Positions 46,035-53,433 of a stretch of DNA of 64,000 bases are shown piece by piece. Both the position numbers and the translations under genes were made by a program. Origin of the DNA: Streptomyces sp. CNH099 (GTDB lineage Bacteria; Actinomycetota; Actinomycetes; Streptomycetales; Streptomycetaceae); the NCBI GenBank assembly GCA_000514715.1, contig AZWL01000001.1, positions 434,186 to 498,185 on the forward strand, read 5' to 3'. The notes beneath the pieces were generated by a model. That model did no database searches. It was not told the DNA's origin and was given only the letters and a program-made list of their open reading frames with translations. Numbering within the stretch: position 1 is the stretch's first letter; every line of letters starts with the position of its first letter.

Positions 46035-46775
46035 TCAGCGGCCGGCTTCGAGCCGGTCGAGCTTGCGGTTGAAGTACATCCAGTAGTTGTCGCGGGCCCG
46101 CTCGGGGTAGATGCGGCGGTTCTTCTCGACGCTCTCGTCGGCGTCCGGCGGGTCGTACGGCAGGCCGGAGGCGGCCAGGGTGAGCTGGAAGGCCGCGGCC
46201 TTCTCCAGGAAGATGCCGGCGAGCGTCGCGTCGCGGACGTTGCGGCCGACGAACGAGGCGCCGTGGTTGGCCTGGAGCACGGCGTCGGCGTCGCCGAGGA
46301 CGCGGGCCAGCGCCTTGCCCAGCTCCTGGGTGGTGATGATGTGGCTGGTCGAGTCGAAGCGCGGGACGCCGTGCTCGGCGAACCACACGCCGTGGTTGTT
46401 CACCGGCTCGATCCGCGCGCGGCCGGCGCCGAAGACCGTGGCCTGGAAGGGGTGCGAGTGGCCGACGACGTGGACGTCGGGCCGGGCGAGCATGATCTCG
46501 GCGTGCAGCGGCCATTCGAGGTGGCGCAGCCCCTGGCCCTCCAGCACGTTGCCGTCGAAGTCGATGAGGATGTAGTCGCCGGCGTGTACCTCCTCCATGC
46601 CGAGGTTGCCGCGCTTGAGCCACAGCCCGCGGCCGTGCGGGTCGCGGTACGACAGGTGGCCCATGGACATGTCGCCGTGGCCCTCCATCTCCAGGATCCG
46701 GTGGGCCCTGGCGAGGTTGTCGAGCACGTTGGCGACGGAGTCGTCCTGGGAGTACAGCGCATCGCTGGTCTGCAT
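46035..46775 (-). CDS. Class II aldolase-family protein, probable HMPDC 4-decarboxylase
   Basis: The 246-residue protein starts at ATG 46775 behind AGGAGGT. It has the class II aldolase/adducin fold with zinc ligands His106 and His108 (VVGHSHPF) and His171 (QANHGASF), plus GDMSMGHLSYRDP and WPLHAEIMLARPD. HMPDC decarboxylase of Mesorhizobium loti is a member of this fold family and removes the 4-carboxyl of 3-hydroxy-2-methylpyridine-4,5-dicarboxylate. The assignment rests on this gene lying between the FHMPC-dehydrogenase-like and MHPC-oxygenase-like genes. The C-terminal tail (RIYPERARDNYWMYFNRKLDRLE) is of the class II aldolase type. An aldolase or phosphate-sugar role cannot be excluded from this sequence alone. 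Confidence 0.7.
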   Translation of the reverse strand: MQTSDALYSQDDSVANVLDNLARAHRILEMEGHGDMSMGHLSYRDPHGRGLWLKRGNLGMEEVHAGDYILIDFDGNVLEGQGLRHLEWPLHAEIMLARPDVHVVGHSHPFQATVFGAGRARIEPVNNHGVWFAEHGVPRFDSTSHIITTQELGKALARVLGDADAVLQANHGASFVGRNVRDATLAGIFLEKAAAFQLTLAASGLPYDPPDADESVEKNRRIYPERARDNYWMYFNRKLDRLEAGR

Positions 46776-46789
46776 GGGATACCTCCTGG

Positions 46790-47401
46790 TCACCGGGCGG
46801 ACCCGGACGCGGCCTGCGCGCGGGCCTCGGTCACGGTCAGGCCGCCGACGCGCTCGTGCACCCGGCCGCCGCTGGCGACGGCCACGCAGACGAACAGCTC
46901 GTCGGGGCGCGGCACGTCGGGCACGGAGACGGTGACGGCGTCGTAGTGGGAGCGGACGTACACCTCGTCCTTGTACGCCAGCGGGATGTCGAGGCTCGCG
47001 CCGGCGGCCGCGGTCTTGGTGGCCGAGGAGATCCACGCCGCCCCGCCGCCGACGGCCTCGCGCAGCGCGTTGCCGAAGACGGTGGTGACGCAGGCGACGA
47101 CGTGCTCCTGCTCGCCGGCCAGCCCGGCCAGCCCGCCCTTGCCGTAGCTCTCCACCTCGGCGCCGCCGAGCAGCGCCGCGGCCCGCCGGCCGAGCGCCGT
47201 CCCCAGCGCGGCGCTCGGCGCGGTGAGCGCGGACAGGTCGTCGGCGTAGCGGCCGGCGAACGGGTTCCTGATGACGACGCCGCAGACGGCCTTGAGCAGC
47301 GGCCGCGCGGCGACCGGGCCGTTCTCGTGCAGCGTCTCCTCGACCAGGCCGACCCAGCGCCGCACCTGGTAGTCCTTCGTCACCTGCTCCTCGGGGGTCA
47401 T
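46790..47401 (-). CDS. DUF1185/AA_synth-family protein
   Basis: This 203-residue protein belongs to the PF06684 amino acid synthesis family, a name with little biochemical support. Visible family stretches are VRRWVGLVEETLHENGPVAARPLLKAVCGVVIRNPFAGRYADDLS, ESYGKGGLAGLAGEQEHVVACVTTVFGNALREAVGGGAAWISSATKTAAAGASLDIPLAYKDEVYVRSHYDAV and DELFVCVAVASGGR. The fold is related to bacillus chorismate-mutase-like trimers. It lies between the MHPC oxygenase-like and the decarboxylase-like genes, 14 bp from the latter. A link to pyridine ring metabolism is possible: it might act on an unstable intermediate. I do not recall a proven role for it. Confidence 0.85.
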   Translation of the reverse strand: MTPEEQVTKDYQVRRWVGLVEETLHENGPVAARPLLKAVCGVVIRNPFAGRYADDLSALTAPSAALGTALGRRAAALLGGAEVESYGKGGLAGLAGEQEHVVACVTTVFGNALREAVGGGAAWISSATKTAAAGASLDIPLAYKDEVYVRSHYDAVTVSVPDVPRPDELFVCVAVASGGRVHERVGGLTVTEARAQAASGSAR

Positions 47402-47482
47402 CAGGTTCCTCTCCTCAGTGGTCTCGGTGGAGTCCGGTGCCGGTGCGGCCGCCGGGGGCCGTGGGCCCGGAGGCGGAGCCGC

Positions 47483-48634
47483 TCAGCTCTGCCCGACGGA
47501 CAGCGCGTGCCGGTTGGGGTTGGTCGGGTCGTACAGGGCGGTTTCGAGGTTCTCGAGCGTGAACTGGTTGCCCTCGGACATCGACCGGGTGGCGGCGAAG
47601 TCGGCGGAGCGGCGCTGGCAGCGGTCCGTGACGGGCCGCTCCAGCTCCTCCCAGCGGACCAGGGCCGCTTCGACGTCGCCGTCGTCGGCCTCGGTGGCGG
47701 CGACCGCGAGGGTGTACGCGTTGGCCATCGCGCAGCCGGCGCCCTGGGCGAGCGCGGGGGGCATGGCGTGGGCGGCGTCGCCGACGAGGGCGACGGCGCC
47801 GCGGCGCCACTCGGCGACGGAGGTGGTCTCGTAGCCGTAGTAGCGGGGGTCCGCGGCGGTCGCGGCGGCCCGCAGGACCGGGGTCAGCTCGGGGTACGCG
47901 GACGTCCACAGGTCCAGGTCGATGGGGGTGCGGCTGCCCTGCTCGTCGGCGCGGGGCGCGCCGAGGGCGAGGTACAGCTCGCGGTCGTTGCAGGGCACGT
48001 AGAGCACGCGCAGATAGCGGGGTTCGAGGTTCCAGAAGTCGATGACGTTGTCCCACTCGCCGGGCCCGAGTTCGGCCCGGTGGCGCGGCACGAGGAAGCG
48101 GGTGATCCCGTCGCGCGACTTCCAGCGCTCCTGCTCGAAGCCTATGGAGTCCCGGACCTTCGACTTCACCCCGTCCGCGCCCACGACGAGGTCGGCGTGC
48201 AGGGTCTCGCCGGAGGCCAGGGTGACCCGGCCGCGGGGGTCGGCCGCGACCACCTCGGAGCCGGTACGGATCTCCACGCCGGCGGCGAGTGCGGCGTCCA
48301 GCAGGCACCTGTGCAGGTACGGCCGGGTCATCGTGCGCCAGGGCAGGCCGCCGAAGTCCTCGTGGGACACGGTGGCGTGCTGGAAGCGGGTCTCGTAGTA
48401 CGGCGGCGTCATCGAGCCGGCCAGCACCGCCTCGTACGCGCCGATCGCCTTGAGCACCTTGAGGCTGTTGTGCCACAGGACGATGCCGGCCCCCTGCTCG
48501 CGCAGCTCCGTTCCCTTCTCGTGCACCCGCACCGACCACCCGCGCCGGGCGAGCGCCGCGGCCGCGGTCAGCCCCGCGAACCCCGCGCCGGAGACCTCCG
48601 CGTGGCGCCCGCGCCTGTCAACCGTGGTTTCCAT
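47483..48634 (-). CDS. FAD monooxygenase, probable 2-methyl-3-hydroxypyridine-5-carboxylate oxygenase (MHPCO)
   Basis: The 383-residue flavoprotein starts at ATG 48634 (GGAGCT upstream). It has the FAD motif GAGFAGL (16-21 region), LVVGADGVKSKVRDSIGF, and the second FAD motif VALVGDAAHAMPPALAQGAGCAM. RHAEVSGAGFAGLTAAAAL, GAGIVLWHNSLKVLKAIGA, HATVSHEDFGGLPWRTMTRPYLH, GEWDNVIDFWN, PCNDRELYLALGAPRAD and DRCQRRSADFAATRSMSEGNQFT all agree with what I recall of M. loti MHPC oxygenase. That enzyme hydroxylates and opens the pyridine ring in vitamin B6 degradation. This is the strongest of the four assignments and identifies the operon. Product: 2-(acetamidomethylene)succinate, consumed by the hydrolase at 44064-45050. 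Confidence 0.88.
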   Translation of the reverse strand: METTVDRRGRHAEVSGAGFAGLTAAAALARRGWSVRVHEKGTELREQGAGIVLWHNSLKVLKAIGAYEAVLAGSMTPPYYETRFQHATVSHEDFGGLPWRTMTRPYLHRCLLDAALAAGVEIRTGSEVVAADPRGRVTLASGETLHADLVVGADGVKSKVRDSIGFEQERWKSRDGITRFLVPRHRAELGPGEWDNVIDFWNLEPRYLRVLYVPCNDRELYLALGAPRADEQGSRTPIDLDLWTSAYPELTPVLRAAATAADPRYYGYETTSVAEWRRGAVALVGDAAHAMPPALAQGAGCAMANAYTLAVAATEADDGDVEAALVRWEELERPVTDRCQRRSADFAATRSMSEGNQFTLENLETALYDPTNPNRHALSVGQS

Positions 48635-48686
48635 AGCTCCGCTCTCACTCGTCGGGCCGGCCGCCCGGAGGCGGCCGGCTGCGCCT

Positions 48687-49793
48687 TCAGTTGCCGGCGT
48701 CGTTCCCGGCACCGGAGCCGGCGCCGGCCTGCGCGGCCTTCTCGACGAACTTCTCCTCGTAGACGTCCTGAACGTCGGGGGCGCCGCCCCCCAGCACGTC
48801 CTGGTGGTCGAGGGTGTCGATGGTCGCCTGCCACACCTGCCGGTCCATCGCCCCGAGGCCGTGCTCGTCGGTGACGTCGCTGGTGAAGGTGTGGTCGATG
48901 TCGGCCTGCAGCTGCCGCTCGAACAGGTCGGCCTTGTCGCGCAGCTCCGGGGACGACCCGGCGAGGATCTCGGCGGTCTTCTCCGGGTTCTGCTGCACGT
49001 AGTCGAAGGCCTTGAGGTAGGCGTTGGTGAAGCGCTGCACCAGGCCGGGGTCGTCCTCCACCATCTCGTCGCTGGTGAACAGCCCCGAGCCGTAGCCCTC
49101 GTAGCCGTGCTCGGAGCCCAGCAGGACGTCGAGGGAGCCCGGGCCGCCGGCGGCGTCCTCCAGCTGCGGGACCTCGGCGTCGATGTAGCAGGGGACGGTG
49201 TCGACCTTGCCCTGGATCAGGTAGTTCTCGTACGGCGGCGTGACGCTGACCTCCTTGAGGTCGTCGCGGTCCATGCCGTTGGCCGCGAGCAGCGCCTGGT
49301 AGAAGATGAACGTCGAGCCCGCGGCGTGGATGCCGGCGGTCATGCCCTTCAGGTCGTCGATGGACCGCAGCCGGTTCTCGTCCTTCACCGTGCACATGGC
49401 CAGCGGCGAGGTCTGGTTGACGGCGGCCAGGGCGGTGACGGGCACGTCCTGGGAGCGCGCGGTGATGAGCGACGGCAGGTCGCCGAAGCCGAAGTCGGCG
49501 CGCCCGGTGCCGACGATGCGCAGCGCGTCGGGCGACCCGGTGCCGGTCTTGATGTCCTCGACGTCGATGCCCTCGTCCTCGAAGTAGCCGAGTTCGTCGG
49601 CGACGTAGAACATGCCGTGGTTACCGCGGACTTGGTAGTCGAGCTGCACGCTGACCCGGTCGAGTCCGCCGTCGCCGGAGTCGTCGCCCGAGTCGCCGCC
49701 GCAGCCCGCGAGAATCAGTGCCGCGGTGGTCGCGCCCGCGATACCGGCGGCGGTTTTCCTACTCTGCCTGAGTTTCTTTCCGGAGGGGAACAT
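48687..49793 (-). CDS. NMT1/THI5-like substrate-binding lipoprotein, pyridine compound candidate
   Basis: The 368-residue protein has lipobox LILAGC (Cys near residue 31). It has an NMT1/THI5-type domain: LDRVSVQLDYQVRGNHGMFYVADELGYFEDEGIDVEDIKTGTGSPDALRIVGTGRADFGFGDLPSLITAR. This class of NitT/TauT and pyrimidine-precursor binding proteins captures aromatic or heterocyclic ions. It has two cysteines (MCTVKDE and VPCYIDA). Being encoded next to the MHPC oxygenase, with permease and ATPase immediately upstream, makes a vitamin B6-derived pyridine, such as 4-pyridoxate, a sensible but unproven substrate. The C-terminus carries a Gly/Ala-rich tail. Confidence 0.85.
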   Translation of the reverse strand: MFPSGKKLRQSRKTAAGIAGATTAALILAGCGGDSGDDSGDGGLDRVSVQLDYQVRGNHGMFYVADELGYFEDEGIDVEDIKTGTGSPDALRIVGTGRADFGFGDLPSLITARSQDVPVTALAAVNQTSPLAMCTVKDENRLRSIDDLKGMTAGIHAAGSTFIFYQALLAANGMDRDDLKEVSVTPPYENYLIQGKVDTVPCYIDAEVPQLEDAAGGPGSLDVLLGSEHGYEGYGSGLFTSDEMVEDDPGLVQRFTNAYLKAFDYVQQNPEKTAEILAGSSPELRDKADLFERQLQADIDHTFTSDVTDEHGLGAMDRQVWQATIDTLDHQDVLGGGAPDVQDVYEEKFVEKAAQAGAGSGAGNDAGN

Positions 49794-49831
49794 GTTGGGC
49801 TCCTAGTGCAGGAGAGAATGCCTTGCCGGAT

Positions 49832-50680
49832 TCAACGGGTGGTGTCGGCCTTGATGTGCGGGAAGCGTTTGCGGAGCACGAACTCCAGCAGCGACATCCC
49901 GTAATAGAGGATCAGGCCGAGCAGGGACACGAGGGTCAGGGCCGCGAACATGAGCGGGGTGTCCAGCTGTGTCGAGGCGAACTGGATGAGATAGCCGAGG
50001 CCGTTCTCCGCGCCGGCGAACTCGGCGACCACCGCGCCGATGACGGCGAGGGTGATCGCGATGCGCATGCCCGCGAAGAGGTACGGCAGCGAGGTGGGGA
50101 TCCGGATACGGGTGAGGATCTGGTTCCGCGACGAGCCCACCGACCGCATGAGCAGCAGCAGGTCCTGGTCGACGGCCTTGAGGCCGACGATCGTGTTGAG
50201 GGTGATCGGGAAGAACGTGATCACCACGATGAGCAGCAGCTTCGGCGCGAGGCCGTAGCCGAACCAGAGGATGAAGATCGGCGCCAGGGCGACCTTGGGG
50301 ACGACCTGGAAGAGCACGATCAGCGGGTACAGCGCGCGCTCCAGCCAGCCGAAGCGGACGATGAGCACGGCGAGCAGCACGCCTATGGCGAAGCTGAGGA
50401 GGAAGCCGTAGAGGATCTCCTGGGTGGTGACCCAGGCGGCCTCCCCGAGCATGTCGCGCGAGCGCCACATCTCGGCGAGGAACTCGCTCGGCTTGGCCAG
50501 CTCGAAGCTGGAGATGCCGAAGACCTCGACGGCCAGCTCCCAGAGCACGAAGGCGGCGACGAACACGACGAAACTGGGCCATACGCGCCGGAGCCAGGAG
50601 CGCACCGCGCCGCCGCGGGCCGGGCCGCCGCCCGGCCGCCGCCCGGCCGGCCTCTTCACGTCGTCCTGTGCGAGCACCAT
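49832..50680 (-). CDS. NitT/TauT-type ABC permease of the pyridoxate locus
   Basis: The 282-residue permease has a cytoplasmic basic head and six helices (for example VWPSFVVFVAAFVLWELAVEVFG and GFLLSFAIGVLLAVLIVRFG). The coupling region is LLLLMRSVGSSRNQILTRIRIPTSLPYLFAGMRIAITLAVIGAVVAEFAG, of the nitrate/taurine class. One base separates its start from the stop of the ATPase gene, and 38 bp separate it from the downstream binding protein. It probably imports the substrate captured by the lipoprotein at 48687-49793. Confidence 0.9.
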   Translation of the reverse strand: MVLAQDDVKRPAGRRPGGGPARGGAVRSWLRRVWPSFVVFVAAFVLWELAVEVFGISSFELAKPSEFLAEMWRSRDMLGEAAWVTTQEILYGFLLSFAIGVLLAVLIVRFGWLERALYPLIVLFQVVPKVALAPIFILWFGYGLAPKLLLIVVITFFPITLNTIVGLKAVDQDLLLLMRSVGSSRNQILTRIRIPTSLPYLFAGMRIAITLAVIGAVVAEFAGAENGLGYLIQFASTQLDTPLMFAALTLVSLLGLILYYGMSLLEFVLRKRFPHIKADTTR

Positions 50681-50681
50681 G

Positions 50682-51461
50682 TCAGACCGTCGCTTTCGGT
50701 TCCAGGTGGCCGCGCAGCCGCCCCGTGTACTCGGTGAACACCGGCTCGTCGAGCACCTCGCGGGTACGCGGCCGGGGCAGGGCGACGTCCAGGCTCTCCA
50801 GGAAGCGGCCCCGGTCCAGGCCCATCACGTGCACGGTGTCGGAGAGGAAGACCGCCTCGGAGATGGAGTGGGTGACGAAGACGACGGTCTTGCCGGTCGT
50901 CGCCCAGATCTCGGCGAGCTTGAGGTTCATCTCGTCCCGGGTGATGGCGTCCAGCGCGCCGAAGGGCTCGTCCATCAGCAGGATGGCCGGGTCCATGGCC
51001 AGCGCGCGGGCGAGGGACACGCGCTGCGCCATGCCGCCGGACAGCTCGTGCGGCAGCTTGTCCTCCGCCGCGCCGAGGCCGACCAGCTCCAGCGCCCGCC
51101 GCGCCGCGGGGGCGGCCTCGGCGGCGCGCTCGCCCGCGGCGATCTGCCGCAGCATGCTCGCGTTCTGCAGCGCGGACTTCCACGGCAGCAGCGCCGGCCG
51201 CTGCGGTACGAGGCCGATGACGCGGCCCTTGACCGCGTCGGCGGCCGGCTGCCCGCCGATCCGCACCGTGCCCCGCGTGGGTTCGAGAATTCCGCCGAGA
51301 ATCTTCAGCAGCGTGCTCTTGCCGCACCCGGAGGGGCCGAGCAGCGTGACAAAGCTGCCGGGGGTGATGTCGAGGTCCAGGTTCTCCAGAACCGTCTGTT
51401 CCTGCTCGCGCCGAGCGAAACGCATTGCGATACCCTGCGCTGAAATCCCCATGGATTCCAT
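50682..51461 (-). CDS. NitT/TauT-type ABC ATP-binding protein of the pyridoxate locus
   Basis: This 259-residue ATPase has Walker A GPSGCGKST, a Q-loop in VPQRPALLPW, signature ELSGGMAQRVSLARAL, Walker B ILLMDEPFGALDAIT and H-loop VTHSISEAV. ATG 51461 (GAGAGGAG ribosome site) is chosen. The frame is open for 19 codons upstream but ATG 51461 has the better signal. It is the first gene of the ten-gene minus-strand run, preceded by a promoter region with repeats at 51511-51550. Confidence 0.92.
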   Translation of the reverse strand: MESMGISAQGIAMRFARREQEQTVLENLDLDITPGSFVTLLGPSGCGKSTLLKILGGILEPTRGTVRIGGQPAADAVKGRVIGLVPQRPALLPWKSALQNASMLRQIAAGERAAEAAPAARRALELVGLGAAEDKLPHELSGGMAQRVSLARALAMDPAILLMDEPFGALDAITRDEMNLKLAEIWATTGKTVVFVTHSISEAVFLSDTVHVMGLDRGRFLESLDVALPRPRTREVLDEPVFTEYTGRLRGHLEPKATV

Positions 51462-51510
51462 GGAAAGCTCCTCTCCGCGCATCGGAGCGACACCGGAGTT
51501 GGACGATCGG

Positions 51511-51550
51511 GTTATCACTGTCTAAGAATGTGTTATCAAGCACGTTAGAC
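51511..51550 (-). promoter_or_regulatory. Putative operator of the vitamin B6 catabolic operon
   Basis: Upstream of the ATPase gene the sequence holds two direct copies of GTTATCA (51511-51517 and 51532-51538, 21 bp apart). It also holds an inverted repeat GTCTAA (51520-51525) with TTAGAC (51545-51550). On the minus strand TTGATA (51534-51539) followed after 16 bases by TGATAA-like sequence gives a plausible promoter within the repeats. The IclR protein at 42794-43558 is a possible binder. Confidence 0.45.
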
Positions 51551-51620
51551 ACGTCGCCGTGAGGGCGTCAAGAGCCGAAACGAGGATTTCCCTCGGACGA
51601 CGCAGCGCGGAAACCCGGAA

Positions 51621-51662
51621 GGGCGGCCGGAGCACCGGTGGTCAACCGGGCTCCGGCCGCCC
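51621..51662 (-). terminator. Terminator of the natural-product operon
   Basis: A perfect 13-bp stem, GGGCGGCCGGAGC (51621-51633) and GCTCCGGCCGCCC (51650-51662), with an additional inner CCGGT/ACCGG stem, lies 41 to 82 bp after the end of the GT-like gene at 51703. It separates that operon from the vitamin B6 operon. Confidence 0.7.
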
Positions 51663-51702
51663 CCGGGAGGTGGCCGGACCTGTGCCGCGTCGCGCTGCCG
51701 CG

Positions 51703-53433
51703 TTACCGCGCGCTCTCCCGTACGAACCGCAGCCGCAGCCGCGCGTAGAGGTCGTCGTCCGCGGACAGCTCCGGGTCGTCGTGCGGCCAGAGCCGGCGCG
51801 GGGTGCCGCCGGCGGCGCGGCAGGCCGCCGGGAGGGTGACGACGGCGCCGTCACCGGCGGCGAACCGGCGCTCGGCGTCGTCCACCGCCGCGGTCAGCGC
51901 CGCGCCGCGCAGCCCCGCGGCACGCAGCCGGGCGGCGGTGGCGGCGCGGGTCTCGACGGTGCCCTTCCAGCCGCCGTCGATGAGGGCGGCGAGGCCGGCG
52001 AGCGGGCGGGGTTCGAGGCGTTCGCAGGCGAGGACGACGAGCGTGGAGTCGCCGGCGGCCTCGCTCAGGTGCTCGCCGAGCCAGCGCACCGGCAGGTCGC
52101 GGACGGGCAGGGCGGGGTCGGCGGCCGGGTGCTCCGGACAGGGCACGACCTTCAGCCGGACGTCGGGCAGTTCCGCCGGCGCGGTGACCAGGAGGAGGCC
52201 GGCCTCGCGGCGGGCCATCCGCGCCACGGCCGCGCCCCGGACGGCGGCGGTGACGCTCTCGTCGCCGGGCGGCACGCCCGTTCCGTACGCCTCGGCCACG
52301 CTCCCGTACGCCGCCGGCCCGCCGCCCGCGCCGCGGGCGGCGTGTCCCGCCGCCACCGCCCGCGCGGCCCAGCCCGCCGCGTCCGCGCGGCCCTCCTCGC
52401 CCAGCGCCGCCAGGTCGTCCGGCCGCAGCCCGGCGGCGATCCAGCTGCGCAGCGCCGCCGCGCGGGCGCGCTCCCGGACGCGGCCGTGCCCGGCGCGGCC
52501 GTCCCCGGCGGCGGGGGTGAGGGCCCCGAGCAGGTAGCCCGCGGCCCACACCTCGCCGGCGGTCTCCGGCGGCAGCGCCCGCGGCGCCGGGCCGGCGGCG
52601 CGGGCGGCGTCGGCGACGGTCCCGTGCGCCACCCCGAGCAGCGCCGACCAGGGCCGCCACGGCCAGGTGAACGGCTGCTCCGCGGCCTCCTGCGCGCCGC
52701 TGCGCCGCAGCCGGACGTGGCAGCGGGAGGCGACGAGTTCGACGGCGTAGCCGAGGCCGCCGTGGCGTGCGGGGTCCGCCAGCTCCGGGCCGGCCCAGTG
52801 GGCGGTGCCGACGGGCCCGTCCGCGCAGGCGACGGCGAGCCGGATGCCGTGGTGGTCGTTGCCCGCGACCGACGGCCCGGTGCCGTGGTCCAGCACGTGC
52901 GGCACCGGCGCGACGACGGGGATGCCGCGCTCGGCGCAGAACACCGCGATGTGCTCGTCGTCGTCGCGGGTGTCGTCGGGGAACTCCGCCAGGTAGGCGG
53001 CGAGTTCGCGGGCGGTGTCCGCGGGCAGCGCCAGGCCCAGCGACGGCACCCACTCCCACGGCGCCAGCCGCACCGCGGCGTAGCCGCCGACGGCCGCCTG
53101 CCGCACCCGGTAGGAGTTGTACGGCGACACCCACAGCACGCTCAGCGACACGGCACGGTCGGGGTGCCGTGCGAGCAGCGCGGCGACGTGGCCGGCGAAG
53201 CCGGGCGCGAGGCGCGCGTCGTCCTGCACCACCAGGTGGTGGGTGGCGCCGGGCGCGACCGCCGCCCACGCGACCTTCGCGGTGCGCAGCGGGCTGGGGA
53301 GGCCGGCGGGGTCCGGGTCCCGGACGATACGGGCGGGCAGCGGCGCGCACTCGCCGGCGACGCGCTCGGCGCCGGCGAGGCGCGACGGATGGCACATGAC
53401 GACGGTGCTGAGCCGGACGGGCGGCCGGGTCAT
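51703..53433 (-). CDS. GT-A-like glycosyltransferase-related protein, unknown role
   Basis: The 576-residue protein starts at ATG 53433, overlapping the preceding gene's stop (ATGA). Residues about 8 to 230 look like a GT-A nucleotide-sugar transferase: STVVMCHPSRL at the start, HHLVVQDDARLAPGF with QDDA (70-73) in place of the metal-binding DxD, then SVLWVSPYNSYRVR, PWEWVPSLGLALPADTARELAAYLAEFP and DDDEHIAVFCAERGIPV. The C-terminal part is Ala-rich and contains LRSWIAAGLRPDDL and a final LPAACRAAGGTPRRLWP segment. I do not recognise a close functional relative. As the last gene of the ACP-based operon it might glycosylate the product, which is inference. Confidence 0.6.
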   Translation of the reverse strand: MTRPPVRLSTVVMCHPSRLAGAERVAGECAPLPARIVRDPDPAGLPSPLRTAKVAWAAVAPGATHHLVVQDDARLAPGFAGHVAALLARHPDRAVSLSVLWVSPYNSYRVRQAAVGGYAAVRLAPWEWVPSLGLALPADTARELAAYLAEFPDDTRDDDEHIAVFCAERGIPVVAPVPHVLDHGTGPSVAGNDHHGIRLAVACADGPVGTAHWAGPELADPARHGGLGYAVELVASRCHVRLRRSGAQEAAEQPFTWPWRPWSALLGVAHGTVADAARAAGPAPRALPPETAGEVWAAGYLLGALTPAAGDGRAGHGRVRERARAAALRSWIAAGLRPDDLAALGEEGRADAAGWAARAVAAGHAARGAGGGPAAYGSVAEAYGTGVPPGDESVTAAVRGAAVARMARREAGLLLVTAPAELPDVRLKVVPCPEHPAADPALPVRDLPVRWLGEHLSEAAGDSTLVVLACERLEPRPLAGLAALIDGGWKGTVETRAATAARLRAAGLRGAALTAAVDDAERRFAAGDGAVVTLPAACRAAGGTPRRLWPHDDPELSADDDLYARLRLRFVRESAR

